DNA of 64,000 nucleotides from Mucinivorans sp964371385 (GCA_964371385.1 CAYJLY010000005.1:19030-83029), one strand, 5' to 3'. Shown: positions 25,472 through 34,562, numbered from the stretch's first letter. Program-made: numbers and translations. The notes: generated by a model from the letters alone, not told the origin.

Positions 25472-26419
25472 TTATCGGTTTTCTGCTAAAAGACCTCGCT
25501 TGAGGCTTTCGCCATAGACTCTTAGCAAAGATTTTTTGTCGGGGTCGCGCTGGGCATTGCGTCCATAGTTGCGCTCGTTGTTGTGTTGAGGGTTGCGCTC
25601 GTTTTCGTGCTGAGGCTCACGTTTAAATTGTCTGCCAATAGAGGCGAGCAGACCTCGGCGTTGTTCGTGTTGCTCATGTAGTTCATCGCTTTGATCTTTG
25701 GTTCTTAGGTTGGTAAGGGGTAGTAGTCTGCGTCCTTTGAATTGATCGGTCAGCTCGGATAGTGAATGGGCGATCGGCTCAGAGGGAGATTCTTGCGGGG
25801 TGACACTTGCGAGATATTCCATTTGCACCTCGGGGCTTTCTACCTCGATTTGCTCCATGATTATTTGGGGCATTTCTAGCTTGGGAGCTTCAACTCTCTG
25901 TATGTCCGCTGCTGCTATTAGCTCTGCTGCGTCTTGAAGTTTTGTGGGGTTTTGAACTCTCTGTGCTTTTGTTTTTGTTGGTGAGATTTGTTTTGTGCTG
26001 GGCGTGGGAGAGTGAGTTTTTGTATGATCAAGACCTGCGCTATCTTTTTTAGTGTCCTCACTGCTATCTTGGGCGCTGCTTTGATCGCTGTATTGGGTAC
26101 TGCCTAGGGTGCTATCTTGGGTGTGCGTATTTTCTTGCTCAGAGTTGTTTTCTTGTGTTTGCGTCTCGCTATTGGTATTTTGGGCTGTGAGATTTTGCTG
26201 CTCTTGTGTTCTGTGCGTGTTTGGTTCACTCCAAAGCACAAAACATACCGCCACAAGCGCCGCCGCAATGCTCGCTCCCCCAACGCTCCACCACATCATC
26301 GCACCTCCTTTTTTCTTTAGAGCCGCTTTGCCCGCAAAGACAACCACAGGCGCTGGAATTTTAGTTATATTATTATCTGTTTTCATTTGCTTGTTTGTTT
26401 TTATATCGTGAAAACGCAT
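25472..26419 (-). CDS. Putative membrane-anchored partner of ECF sigma factor, unknown family
   Basis: This 315-residue protein is coupled to the sigma factor gene through a TAATG overlap, so it is probably a sigma-factor partner or anti-sigma factor. After about 40 cytoplasmic residues a single hydrophobic segment (about 44-63) crosses the inner membrane. A long Gln/Ser/Thr/Asn-rich periplasmic linker (about 70-150) follows. Then come a Glu/Pro/Met-rich stretch (around 170-205) and an Arg/Asn/His-rich tail. I see no FecR or zinc-binding anti-sigma motif. A start at 26386 (MKTDNN) is also possible. The anti-sigma role is inferred from context only. Confidence 0.6.
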   Translation of the reverse strand: MRFHDIKTNKQMKTDNNITKIPAPVVVFAGKAALKKKGGAMMWWSVGGASIAAALVAVCFVLWSEPNTHRTQEQQNLTAQNTNSETQTQENNSEQENTHTQDSTLGSTQYSDQSSAQDSSEDTKKDSAGLDHTKTHSPTPSTKQISPTKTKAQRVQNPTKLQDAAELIAAADIQRVEAPKLEMPQIIMEQIEVESPEVQMEYLASVTPQESPSEPIAHSLSELTDQFKGRRLLPLTNLRTKDQSDELHEQHEQRRGLLASIGRQFKREPQHENERNPQHNNERNYGRNAQRDPDKKSLLRVYGESLKRGLLAENR

Positions 26420-26907
26420 TATTCACTAAGTATACCTGCAAGCCTCTCTCTGAGCATCCCTCGCGCTCTGTGCAGTCCAATTTTTACCTGCCCATCGCTG
26501 AGTTCCATGATCTGGGCTATCTCCCCATAGGAGTAACCCTCCCAGTCGCAGAGCATAACCAGTGTGCGTTCCTTTTGGCTTAATCTATCTAGTTCTCGCC
26601 ACATGATCTCTGTGCGGTCGTCCCATCCTCCACTTTCGGCGTGGGCTGTCATAGCGAAGTCCTCTAGCTCTTGGTTCGATTCTCGTTTGGAGACTCTCCA
26701 GTGACTGATGGCGAGGTTGTACGCCACTCGAAACAACCAACTCTTGCCCTTGTGCGCCTCGACCTTCTTCCGATTAATCCAGAGCCTCTCGAAAGCATCC
26801 TGAACCACATCTTGTGCCACTTGAGCGTTGTGTACAACTCCCAATGCAAAGCGATACAGCCCATCGGCGTAGCTCTCCACTGTGTTGTTGTACTCTTTGC
26901 GGGTCAT
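26419..26907 (-). CDS. ECF-type RNA polymerase sigma factor
   Basis: This 162-residue sigma-70 family protein has region 2 (about 10-75, with DVVQDAFERLW and SWLFRVAYNLAISHWR). Region 4 (about 105-155, with LSQKERTLVMLCDWEGYSYGEIAQIMELSDGQVK) supplies the -35-binding helix-turn-helix. There is no region 3, as in extracytoplasmic-function sigma factors. Its stop overlaps the ATG of the next gene by one base (TAATG), implying translational coupling. The signal it answers is unknown. Confidence 0.92.
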   Translation of the reverse strand: MTRKEYNNTVESYADGLYRFALGVVHNAQVAQDVVQDAFERLWINRKKVEAHKGKSWLFRVAYNLAISHWRVSKRESNQELEDFAMTAHAESGGWDDRTEIMWRELDRLSQKERTLVMLCDWEGYSYGEIAQIMELSDGQVKIGLHRARGMLRERLAGILSE

Positions 26908-26970
26908 ATATTGTTTTTGTTGGTGTTTGTTAGTTAAACGCTGTGGTCGGAGGAAAGTTACAAAAGTTTT

Positions 26971-27576
26971 TTACTTTTTATCCTGTTCTTTATTTAGAGG
27001 GTTGCGAAAAGATTGTCTGTGATGCTCGGTGAGTCCATGTTTTTCGATAGCCTCTAGGTGCGCTTTAGTGCCGTAGCCTGAGTTGCGAGCCCAGCCATAG
27101 TGGGGAAATTGCTCATCCAGCTCTCTCATATATTCATCTCTGTGGCTTTTGGCAAGCACCGAAGCGGCGGCAATTGAACTGTAGAGTCCATCACCACCAA
27201 TGATAGTGTGGTAGGGGGTCTCGAGGGTCGTGCGAAAACGATTACCGTCTATGAGCAGTAGCTCGGGGGTAAGCGAAAGCCCCTCGATGGCAAGATTCAT
27301 AGCCTCGAAGGTTGCCTGAAGAATATTAATCTCGTCTATCCTCTGTGCGCTCACGCTCGCAACGCTCCATGCCAAAGCCTCACCCTCGATGATCTCTCGC
27401 AAGAGTTCACGATCTTTGGGTTTCATTTTCTTGCTGTCGTTTAATAGAGGGTGCGAAAACCCACAAGGAAGTATCACCGCTGCGGCATAAACTGGACCCA
27501 CCAGGGGGCCTCTGCCAGCTTCGTCTACCCCCGCCTCGAGGGTGAGGGGAGTGGTATGGAAATTTTTTAAAGCCAT
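26971..27576 (-). CDS. rnhB: Ribonuclease HII
   Basis: RNase HII cleaves RNA in RNA-DNA hybrids and removes misincorporated ribonucleotides. I choose ATG 27576 (MALKNFH), giving 201 residues. The earlier ATG at 27594 would start almost on top of the -7 box at 27596-27603. The active-site motif GVDEAGRGPLVGPV (16-29) carries Asp18 and Glu19. LLIDGNRF and the segment SIAAASVLAKSHRDEYM supply the remaining acidic residues. Length is normal. Confidence 0.95.
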   Translation of the reverse strand: MALKNFHTTPLTLEAGVDEAGRGPLVGPVYAAAVILPCGFSHPLLNDSKKMKPKDRELLREIIEGEALAWSVASVSAQRIDEINILQATFEAMNLAIEGLSLTPELLLIDGNRFRTTLETPYHTIIGGDGLYSSIAAASVLAKSHRDEYMRELDEQFPHYGWARNSGYGTKAHLEAIEKHGLTEHHRQSFRNPLNKEQDKK

Positions 27577-27595
27577 AGATAAGAGTATTTTCATA

Positions 27596-27603
27596 CAAAA
27601 TTA
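27596..27603 (-). promoter_or_regulatory. Promoter -7 box for rnhB
   Basis: The minus strand reads TAATTTTG. It lies one base from the opposite-strand box of the PBP gene, the two forming CAAAA-TTACTAC-TTTTG. Confidence 0.5.
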
Positions 27604-27604
27604 C

Positions 27605-27612
27605 TACTTTTG
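27605..27612 (+). promoter_or_regulatory. Promoter -7 box for the PBP1A gene
   Basis: TACTTTTG matches TAnnTTTG and lies 24 bases before the ATG at 27637. This excludes the upstream in-frame TTG at 27610, which lies within the box itself. Confidence 0.6.
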
Positions 27613-27636
27613 TACGTTAAAACCTATTACAAAGAT

Positions 27637-30048
27637 ATGAGTAAAGTTAAAACAAATAGTGAAAAGACCCAAAAACGTTCTTTTTGGGAGGTTCTAAAGA
27701 ATCCACGTCGCAAAAAGCGTGCGCTTATAATATTTTGGAGTGTGATTGCCTTTCCTTTCGTGATGATAGGAGGGCTTTTGCTGTTGATTGCAACGGGAGC
27801 GTTTGGCGAGCTGCCAACTTTTGAGGAGCTGGAGAACCCAAAATCAAATATCGCCACTGAGATTATCTCGAGCGATGGAGTAAACCTAGGGAATTTCTAC
27901 TACGAGAATCGCTCGTTTGTGGAGTATGGCGAACTCTCGCCCCATTTGGTGCAGGCCCTGGTTGCAACCGAAGATGAGCGTTTTTATAATCACTCTGGTA
28001 TAGACTTTTTGGGTCTGGCTCGTGTGGCGGTGAAAACCGTTCTACTTTCCCAAGGGCAGGGGGGTGGCTCGACCATCTCTCAACAGCTGGCAAAGAATCT
28101 CTATCCCCGCGATACAGCCTCTTCGGGCAAAGTGGGGCGCATGTTTAAAGTGGTGGTGAGCAAACTCAAAGAGTGGATCACCGCAACCATGCTTGAGCAT
28201 AACTACACCAAAGAGGAGATCATTACCATGTATTTCAATAAGATGGCATACGGTTCGAATGCCTATGGTATTAAATCTGCCTCTCGCACTTTCTTCAATA
28301 AAACCCCTGCGGAGTTGGAACCTCAAGAGGCGGCAGTATTGGTGGGAGTGGTTAATGCGCCCACTCGCTTTTCGCCTGTGCGTAATCCTGAGCGTTCTCT
28401 GCAGCGTCGCAATACGGTGCTTAGTCGCATGTACAGTTCGGGCTTTATCAACAAGGATTCGCTGGATGTCTACGTTGCGCGCCCCTTGGAGTTGGATTTT
28501 AATACCATCACCCATAATGATGGCGCGGCGACTTATTTCCGAGAGATGTTACGCCAATATATGACCGCAAAAGAACCACAAAAGAATAACTACACCCTTG
28601 AGTGGGACTATCAAACTGACAAGGATCTGTGGGATAACGATCCGCTGTATGGCTGGTGTAACAAAAACACCAAGGCGGACGGCACCCCCTATAACCTATA
28701 TAGCGATGGACTGAAAATACATACCACCATCAATGCCACCATGCAGCGCTATGCCGAGGAGGCAGTGCTCGAGCAGATGGCAACCCCCAAAACGGGTATC
28801 CAAGCTGTCTTTGACAAACAACGCCAAAACTACAAAGGCAAGATATTCTACTACACCACCACCGAGCAGAATGATGCCATCATGCGTCGATCGATGGTTA
28901 GCACGGAGCGTGGCCGCTTGATGCGCAATGCAGGGGCGAGTTTTGAGGAGATAGAGGCAGCTTTTGATGTGCCCCAAAAAATGAAGGTGTTTACCTATCA
29001 AGGCGATGTGGATACCACTTTGACCCCAAAAGATTCGCTACTTCACTACAAAGCCTTCCTTCGTGCGGCATTTGTGGCGATGGATCCCAATACGGGCTAT
29101 CTGAAAGCATATGTGGGAGGGACGAATTATCGCAACTTTAAGTACGATATGGCAAAGCAAGGCCGCCGTCAGGTGGGTTCGACTATCAAGCCCTTTATCT
29201 ATACTTTTGCCATTGACAACCTAGGCTATACGCCCTATACCCCCGTGCCGAACTCGCCCGTGACCATAGAACTGGGTAACGGCAATACGTGGAGCCCCAA
29301 AGAGGCGGGACGTGTGGAGTATGACGGAAACCCTCGCGAGCTACGTTGGGGTCTGGCAAACTCTCGCAACAATTACTCGGCTTGGATTATGAAACAGGCT
29401 AACCCCAATGCAGTTGCGGAATTTATCCATAAGATGGGTGTGACGAGCTGGATAGATCCAGTGTATGCTTTGTGTTTGGGAACTGCCGAGGTGTCTGTCT
29501 TTGAGATGGCAGGCGCTTTCTCGACTTTTGCCAACCGTGGAGTCTATACTCGTCCGTTGTTTGTGACCTCCATAGAGGACAGACAAGGCAATACCCTTGC
29601 AAATTTCTCACCCCAAACCAAAGACGCAATTTCCGAAAACACTGCTTATACTATGCTGGGCATGCTACAAAACAATATAGTGGCAGGAACCGGAGGGCGT
29701 TTGGTGTGGGCGTACAATATGAAAGAAAATGTCGGAGGTAAGACAGGTACTACTAACCACAATGCCGATGCGTGGTTTATGGGTGTGACCCCTAATATAG
29801 TTGCAGGGGCATGGGTTGGTGGCGAGGAGCGTCCCACTCACCTTGTGAATCGAGGCGAGGGATCGGTGGCTGCTATGCCTATATTTGGTATCTTCATGAA
29901 CAAGGTGTTTGCCGACCCCTCGCTGGGAATTTCCAGAGAAGATAAATTCCTAGAACCCATCAATTATGTAGGATTTGAGCGTGAGGATAACGCTACCCTT
30001 GAGCAAAAACAAGTGGTGCAGGAGCGAGAAGAAGAATTTTTTGATTAA
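27637..30048 (+). CDS. Class A penicillin-binding protein (PBP1A type)
   Basis: This 803-residue bifunctional enzyme polymerises and cross-links peptidoglycan at the inner membrane. A transmembrane anchor is at about 28-53. The GT51 glycosyltransferase domain has EDERFYNHSG with catalytic Glu112 and GGSTISQQLAKN (143-154). The transpeptidase domain has GSTIKPF (SxxK), SRNN (SxN) and KTGTT. All catalytic motifs are present. The start is ATG 27637, after the promoter. The sialidase-like gene and asd follow closely on the same strand. Confidence 0.95.
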   Translation: MSKVKTNSEKTQKRSFWEVLKNPRRKKRALIIFWSVIAFPFVMIGGLLLLIATGAFGELPTFEELENPKSNIATEIISSDGVNLGNFYYENRSFVEYGELSPHLVQALVATEDERFYNHSGIDFLGLARVAVKTVLLSQGQGGGSTISQQLAKNLYPRDTASSGKVGRMFKVVVSKLKEWITATMLEHNYTKEEIITMYFNKMAYGSNAYGIKSASRTFFNKTPAELEPQEAAVLVGVVNAPTRFSPVRNPERSLQRRNTVLSRMYSSGFINKDSLDVYVARPLELDFNTITHNDGAATYFREMLRQYMTAKEPQKNNYTLEWDYQTDKDLWDNDPLYGWCNKNTKADGTPYNLYSDGLKIHTTINATMQRYAEEAVLEQMATPKTGIQAVFDKQRQNYKGKIFYYTTTEQNDAIMRRSMVSTERGRLMRNAGASFEEIEAAFDVPQKMKVFTYQGDVDTTLTPKDSLLHYKAFLRAAFVAMDPNTGYLKAYVGGTNYRNFKYDMAKQGRRQVGSTIKPFIYTFAIDNLGYTPYTPVPNSPVTIELGNGNTWSPKEAGRVEYDGNPRELRWGLANSRNNYSAWIMKQANPNAVAEFIHKMGVTSWIDPVYALCLGTAEVSVFEMAGAFSTFANRGVYTRPLFVTSIEDRQGNTLANFSPQTKDAISENTAYTMLGMLQNNIVAGTGGRLVWAYNMKENVGGKTGTTNHNADAWFMGVTPNIVAGAWVGGEERPTHLVNRGEGSVAAMPIFGIFMNKVFADPSLGISREDKFLEPINYVGFEREDNATLEQKQVVQEREEEFFD

Positions 30049-30084
30049 CCCCCCTTCCATTAGATTAAAACACTAAAGAAAGAT

Positions 30085-31758
30085 ATGAAACATTTGGTTG
30101 CTATAATTTTTCTGCTGGCTGTGAGCTTTGAGGTTTTTTCTCAAACCCCTAGCAAATTGGACTCAGTATTTGCACCCATTGTGATCGGAGTGCCCCCAAG
30201 CGATGCCTATATCGGACTTGCGAAAATGCCCGATGGAGAGCTGCGCCACTATAATTATGGTGAGCAGAAACTCTCGCATGTTCCTATGTATCTTTCGAGC
30301 CGTGATAGTGGATTCACTTGGCGTGAGGTGAGACTCCCCGAGGATATTCCCTTTGCCGACTCGCCTTCGCCCATCAGCGGAGAGTATATTCGCGCGGTAC
30401 ATAGCTCTGATGCGGTCTATGTGATACGCACCGACGGAGGAATAGATGGAGAGCGAACCATTACAAAAATAGATTCGACCATAGCCATTATGCTCAAGCC
30501 CCCTGTGTTTGTGGATGGAGGCAAACGTATAGTGATTGCGGGTCATGGTATTGATCGTAAGGGTTGTTTTACGTATGTGTCGGAGGATGATGGCCGCACG
30601 TGGCAAAAATCCAACACTGTAAATAGCCCCGCGCATGAAAAAGGAGGACACCACAAAGGAGTGCGATGGAACCACGGTGCGGTAGAGCCGACGGTGGCAG
30701 AGATTGATGGAGGGAAACTATGGATGATAATGCGTACGGCGCAAGATCACCACTACCAGTCGTTCAGCGAGGATGGCGGATTGACTTGGAGTGAACCGAC
30801 TCCTTCACCGTTCTATGGCACTATCACTATGCCTACGTTCTTTAGGATGGGCGATGGACGCTTGTTGTTTTTTTGGTCAAACACAACGCCACTTCCCGAG
30901 ATGGAAAGCGCAACGGGAGTGTGGGATGATGTTTTCACCAACCGCAATGCCTCTCACGTTGCAATATCCGAGGATAATGGCAAGACGTGGATAGGGATGC
31001 GTGAATTGATTTTGGATGAGCGTCGCAATGCTCGTGATTTTGCATCAAGCAACGGTATTGATAAAAGCGTGCACCAAGCCCAAGCTGTGGAGGTTGCACC
31101 AGGGAAAATACTAGTTTCACTGGGGCAGAATACTCTTCACCGCAAGATGATGCTTTTTGATGTGAATTGGCTCTACGAGAATTCACGTGAGAGCGATTTT
31201 ACAGCTAGCGGACTGAGCGATTGGTCGGCATTCAGATACTACAAAGGAATAGTGGGGCACTGTGGCTACAATCGACAAGAGATGCCACTGTTGGTAGATC
31301 ACCCCGATCGTAAAGGAGAGAAAGTAATTAAAATAGGCTATACTCCAAATGATAGTTTGGTTCAAGATGCTGATGGGGCGGTGTGGAACTTCCCTTCGGT
31401 GAGAAGCGGTCGCTTAGTGATGCGCTTTCGCATACAAAAGGGTGCTCAAGGGGTGAATCTGATACTCAATGACAGATGGTTCAATCCGACCGACAAAGTA
31501 GCCGCAGAACAGTGCATATATAACATCGGCATCTCTGGTGATAGGTTAAGTATCAACGACGAAGAGTGGCACGAATTGCTCTTGGTGTGGAAAGAGGGGC
31601 GTGAGATGCACGTGTTTGTGGACGGAGAAGCAATAGGACTCAGCATACCTATGGGTGAGAGTGAGCATGGGGTGTCATACTTGCACCTACTGGGAGGGAG
31701 CGTGCCCGATTCGCAGGGCGTTTTGATAGAGAGTGTGAGAGTAGAAAAAATAGATTAA
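30085..31758 (+). CDS. Secreted BNR/Asp-box sialidase-like protein
   Basis: This 557-residue protein has a signal peptide (1-19) and four Asp-box repeats of the form SxDxGxTW at 72-79, 166-173, 228-235 and 295-302. These are the hallmark of a six-bladed sialidase-type propeller. GAVEPTVAEI (198-207) matches the conserved Glu-Pro region of sialidase-family propellers. The last 170 or so residues look like a lectin-type beta-sandwich. I do not see the RIP motif of GH33 enzymes near the N-terminus, so sialic acid specificity is uncertain. It sits between PBP1A and asd (36 and 20 bases), an odd context for a glycan-scavenging enzyme. Confidence 0.72.
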   Translation: MKHLVAIIFLLAVSFEVFSQTPSKLDSVFAPIVIGVPPSDAYIGLAKMPDGELRHYNYGEQKLSHVPMYLSSRDSGFTWREVRLPEDIPFADSPSPISGEYIRAVHSSDAVYVIRTDGGIDGERTITKIDSTIAIMLKPPVFVDGGKRIVIAGHGIDRKGCFTYVSEDDGRTWQKSNTVNSPAHEKGGHHKGVRWNHGAVEPTVAEIDGGKLWMIMRTAQDHHYQSFSEDGGLTWSEPTPSPFYGTITMPTFFRMGDGRLLFFWSNTTPLPEMESATGVWDDVFTNRNASHVAISEDNGKTWIGMRELILDERRNARDFASSNGIDKSVHQAQAVEVAPGKILVSLGQNTLHRKMMLFDVNWLYENSRESDFTASGLSDWSAFRYYKGIVGHCGYNRQEMPLLVDHPDRKGEKVIKIGYTPNDSLVQDADGAVWNFPSVRSGRLVMRFRIQKGAQGVNLILNDRWFNPTDKVAAEQCIYNIGISGDRLSINDEEWHELLLVWKEGREMHVFVDGEAIGLSIPMGESEHGVSYLHLLGGSVPDSQGVLIESVRVEKID

Positions 31759-31778
31759 CATAAAACAATAAAGAAAAA

Positions 31779-32774
31779 ATGAAAGTAGCAGTTTTCGGAG
31801 CCACCGGTCTAGTGGGTGGTGTGATGCTTCAGGTTCTAAAGGAGCGTAATTTTCCAATCACCGAGTTGATTCCTATCGCCTCACCTCGTTCGGCAGGCAA
31901 ACAAGTTGAATTTGGTGGCAAACAATGGACAGTTGTAACTCCAGAGGTTGGCCTTGAGATGAACCCAACCTTGGCTCTATTCTCAGCTGGTGGTGATACC
32001 TCATTGGAGTGGGCGCCAAAATTTGCAGAGAAAGGGTGTTTTGTGGTAGACAATAGCTCTGCGTGGCGCATGGACCCAACTAAAAAACTTATCATCCCTG
32101 AGATAAACGCATGTCAAATCACTGCGGACGATAAAATTATTGCCAACCCTAACTGTTCGACAATCCAGATGTTGATAGCTCTCGCACCTCTTCACCGCGA
32201 GTTTGGCATCAATCGCATCGTGGTGTCGACCTACCAAGCGATTACTGGTACGGGTGTGAAGGCTGTACGCCAGATGGATGGCGAGCGTAATGGAGATAGC
32301 GAAATAGAGATGGCATATCCTTATACCATCGACAAAAATTGTATCCCTCACTGCGATTCGTTCACAGAGAATGGTTACACTAAAGAGGAGATGAAACTAG
32401 TGAACGAGACCCGCAAAATCCTATGTGATGACTCTATCGTTGTTAGCCCAACGGCTGTGCGTGTGCCTGTGGTTGGTGGTCATAGCGAGAGCATTAACGT
32501 AGAGCTAGAGAAACCTTTTACTATGGATGCTGTACGCGAATTGCTTGCATCGAGCGAAGGGTTGATTATGCTTGATAACCCCGAGAAACTAGAATATCCT
32601 ATGGCTCGTTTCTGCCAACACAAAGACGAGGTGTTTGTGGGTCGTTTGCGTGCAGATATTTCAAATCCAAAGGCTGTGAATATGTGGGTCGTGGCAGATA
32701 ACCTTCGCAAAGGGGCTGCAACTAACGCCGTTCAGGTAGCGCAGTATCTACTCTCTAAAGGTTTTATAAGCTAA
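31779..32774 (+). CDS. asd: Aspartate-semialdehyde dehydrogenase
   Basis: This 331-residue NADPH-dependent enzyme reduces aspartyl phosphate to the semialdehyde, the branch point to lysine, diaminopimelate, threonine and methionine. The nucleotide motif GATGLVG is at residues 7-13. The catalytic Cys126 lies in NPNCSTIQ, and VPVVGGHSES carries the catalytic His. Length is typical. Diaminopimelate feeds peptidoglycan, which fits the neighbouring PBP. Confidence 0.96.
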   Translation: MKVAVFGATGLVGGVMLQVLKERNFPITELIPIASPRSAGKQVEFGGKQWTVVTPEVGLEMNPTLALFSAGGDTSLEWAPKFAEKGCFVVDNSSAWRMDPTKKLIIPEINACQITADDKIIANPNCSTIQMLIALAPLHREFGINRIVVSTYQAITGTGVKAVRQMDGERNGDSEIEMAYPYTIDKNCIPHCDSFTENGYTKEEMKLVNETRKILCDDSIVVSPTAVRVPVVGGHSESINVELEKPFTMDAVRELLASSEGLIMLDNPEKLEYPMARFCQHKDEVFVGRLRADISNPKAVNMWVVADNLRKGAATNAVQVAQYLLSKGFIS

Positions 32775-32797
32775 AAGAACGCGCCTAACACGTCATT

Positions 32798-32875
32798 TTT
32801 GAAACTTCCTTCGGTTTTGAAATCCTCATTTACGCAAAGTAAACTGCGGATTCAAACCCTTCACAGAGTTTCAAA
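32798..32875. repeat. Long imperfect palindrome downstream of asd
   Basis: TTTGAAACT (32798-32806) and AGTTTCAAA (32867-32875) form the outer arms. Inside, GGTTTTGAAATCC pairs with GGATTCAAACC, and TTTAC-GCAAA-GTAAA closes the loop at 32829-32843. The whole 78-base segment folds into one long, slightly bulged hairpin. It is not the terminator, which is separate at 32931. Confidence 0.6.
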
Positions 32876-32889
32876 TATACGAGCCGGAC

Positions 32890-32926
32890 TTGCGAAGATA
32901 AATCATTGCCCCGTGCGGCAGGCACC
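32890..32926. repeat. Copy of the intergenic repeat family
   Basis: The segment 32890-32906 matches, in inverted orientation, 12691-12707 at 16 of 17 bases. The following GC-rich part contains GTGC-GGCAG-GCAC and resembles 24167-24184. Confidence 0.5.
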
Positions 32927-32930
32927 AAAC

Positions 32931-32972
32931 AAAATCGCCACATTTCCCGAGTGAGAAGTGTGGCGATTTTTA
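32931..32972. terminator. Bidirectional terminator between asd and the FAD oxidoreductase
   Basis: The 16-base arms 32931-32946 and 32955-32970 pair with one G-U and an eight-base loop, with T-runs on both sides. The two convergent genes share it. Confidence 0.85.
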
Positions 32973-32989
32973 TTTTGCGGTATAATAGT

Positions 32990-34540
32990 TTATTTCATAA
33001 ATCGAGCAACAGCCTCAGCACATTTCATGCCGTCGATGGCAGCCGATATTATGCCTCCTGCATAGCCTGCTCCCTCGCCCGAAGGGAAAAGTCCCTCGAC
33101 CCTCTCGTGCATAAAAGTATCACGATCTCGTGGGATTCTAAGGGGCGAACTGGTGCGGCTTTCAAGTCCTATCACCTGAGCATCTCCACACAGAAATCCT
33201 CGCATTTTCTTGTCGAACTCCACAAAGCCACCACGCAGTGATTTGGCGATGAAATCAGGTAACCAATGGTGCATATCGCTAGATTTTAGCCCGGGGTGAT
33301 AGGATGTAGGTAGAGTGCCGCTTGCCTTGCGACCTTTGACAAATTCATCGAGCCTTTGAGCAGGAGCTATCTGCATGCCACCCCCTTGGGAGTAGGCAAG
33401 TTGTTCTAGTTGTTGTTGGAAACGCATACCCCCGAGTACTCCAAAATGCTTGGTGTAGTCCGCAATATCCGCCTCGCGCACCTCGGTAACTATGCCCGAG
33501 TTGGCGTAAATGTTATTTCGTCCACTGGGTGACATGCCATTGACCACGCACTCCCCTTGGGATGTTGCCGCAGGAACAATAAACCCTCCCGGACACATAC
33601 AAAAGCTGTAAACCCCTCTACCTGCCACTTGAGCTACAAGGGAATAGGCAGCCGCTGGAAGATATTCGTCTCGCTCGCCTTTGTACTGGATTTTATCAAT
33701 CAGCTCTTGTTTGTGTTCGACTCTCACGCCCATAGCAAAGTTCTTTGCCGCTAGCTCAACATTACGTTCGTGCAAACTCTCATAGACATCGCGAGCCGAG
33801 TGTCCCGTGGCAAGTATAACCGCCTGTGCTGTGATGGTATCGCCCGCGGCAGTGACAACACCGCAAATCTTGGAATCCTTAATAATATAGTCCACCACGC
33901 GGGTATTAAAATGCACCTCACCGCCAAAGCTTTCTATACTTTCTCTGATTGCCTTTATCACCACAGGTAGTTTGTCTGTGCCTATGTGAGGGTGGGCCTG
34001 ATAAAGAATCTCATCCTTTGCGCCATGATAACATAGAATTTCGAGTGCCTTACGGTTCGAACCTCGTTTTTTGGAGCGAGTGTAGAGCTTGCCGTCTGAA
34101 TACGTCCCTGCACCTCCCTCGCCAAAGGAGTAGTTCGAATCGGAGTTTATGGGCTCGTTGCGGTTTATGGCAGCTATGTCGCGTTTGCGATCCGAAACAG
34201 ATTTTCCGCGCTCCAAAACGATGGGTTTGTAGCCCAATTCAATAAGCTCAAGGGCGGCAAATAATCCCGCAGGACCAGCACCCACGATGATAACCTCGGG
34301 GGCAGTGCTCACATCACCCCACGCGAAATTAATCTCATCCGAGGGCGCAGGTTCGTCTATATAGAGCTCCAAAGCCATGTTAACTAGTATCTGTCCTCGG
34401 CGACGAGCATCTATCGAGCGGCGAGAGATGCGGCAGTGGGCGATATCCTCTTTTTTGACCCCCAGCTCTTTGGCTGCATGGTCTAGGTAATTTTCAGAGG
34501 CTTGTTTGGGGCTAAGATTTAGCTCAATTCGTTTTATCAT
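32990..34540 (-). CDS. FAD-dependent oxidoreductase (YtfP/CbiG-like, HI0933-related)
   Basis: This 516-residue protein starts at ATG 34540 (MIKRIELNLSPKQA), 22 bases after the preceding M23 gene. It has an N-terminal domain of about 80 residues with DIAHCRISRRSIDARRR, seen in a family of conserved FAD-binding dehydrogenases. The FAD motif VGAGPAGLFAALEL follows (about 85-98). SFGEGGAGTYSDGKL and the C-terminal SGEGAGYAGGIISAAIDGMKCAEAV complete the flavin site. The physiological substrate is unknown. Confidence 0.82.
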   Translation of the reverse strand: MIKRIELNLSPKQASENYLDHAAKELGVKKEDIAHCRISRRSIDARRRGQILVNMALELYIDEPAPSDEINFAWGDVSTAPEVIIVGAGPAGLFAALELIELGYKPIVLERGKSVSDRKRDIAAINRNEPINSDSNYSFGEGGAGTYSDGKLYTRSKKRGSNRKALEILCYHGAKDEILYQAHPHIGTDKLPVVIKAIRESIESFGGEVHFNTRVVDYIIKDSKICGVVTAAGDTITAQAVILATGHSARDVYESLHERNVELAAKNFAMGVRVEHKQELIDKIQYKGERDEYLPAAAYSLVAQVAGRGVYSFCMCPGGFIVPAATSQGECVVNGMSPSGRNNIYANSGIVTEVREADIADYTKHFGVLGGMRFQQQLEQLAYSQGGGMQIAPAQRLDEFVKGRKASGTLPTSYHPGLKSSDMHHWLPDFIAKSLRGGFVEFDKKMRGFLCGDAQVIGLESRTSSPLRIPRDRDTFMHERVEGLFPSGEGAGYAGGIISAAIDGMKCAEAVARFMK

Positions 34541-34562
34541 AATAATTCTATCATTAACAATT

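Noticed and set aside
30085..31758. Firm assignment as a GH33 exo-sialidase
   Set aside because: Asp boxes alone do not define activity and the RIP motif was not found.
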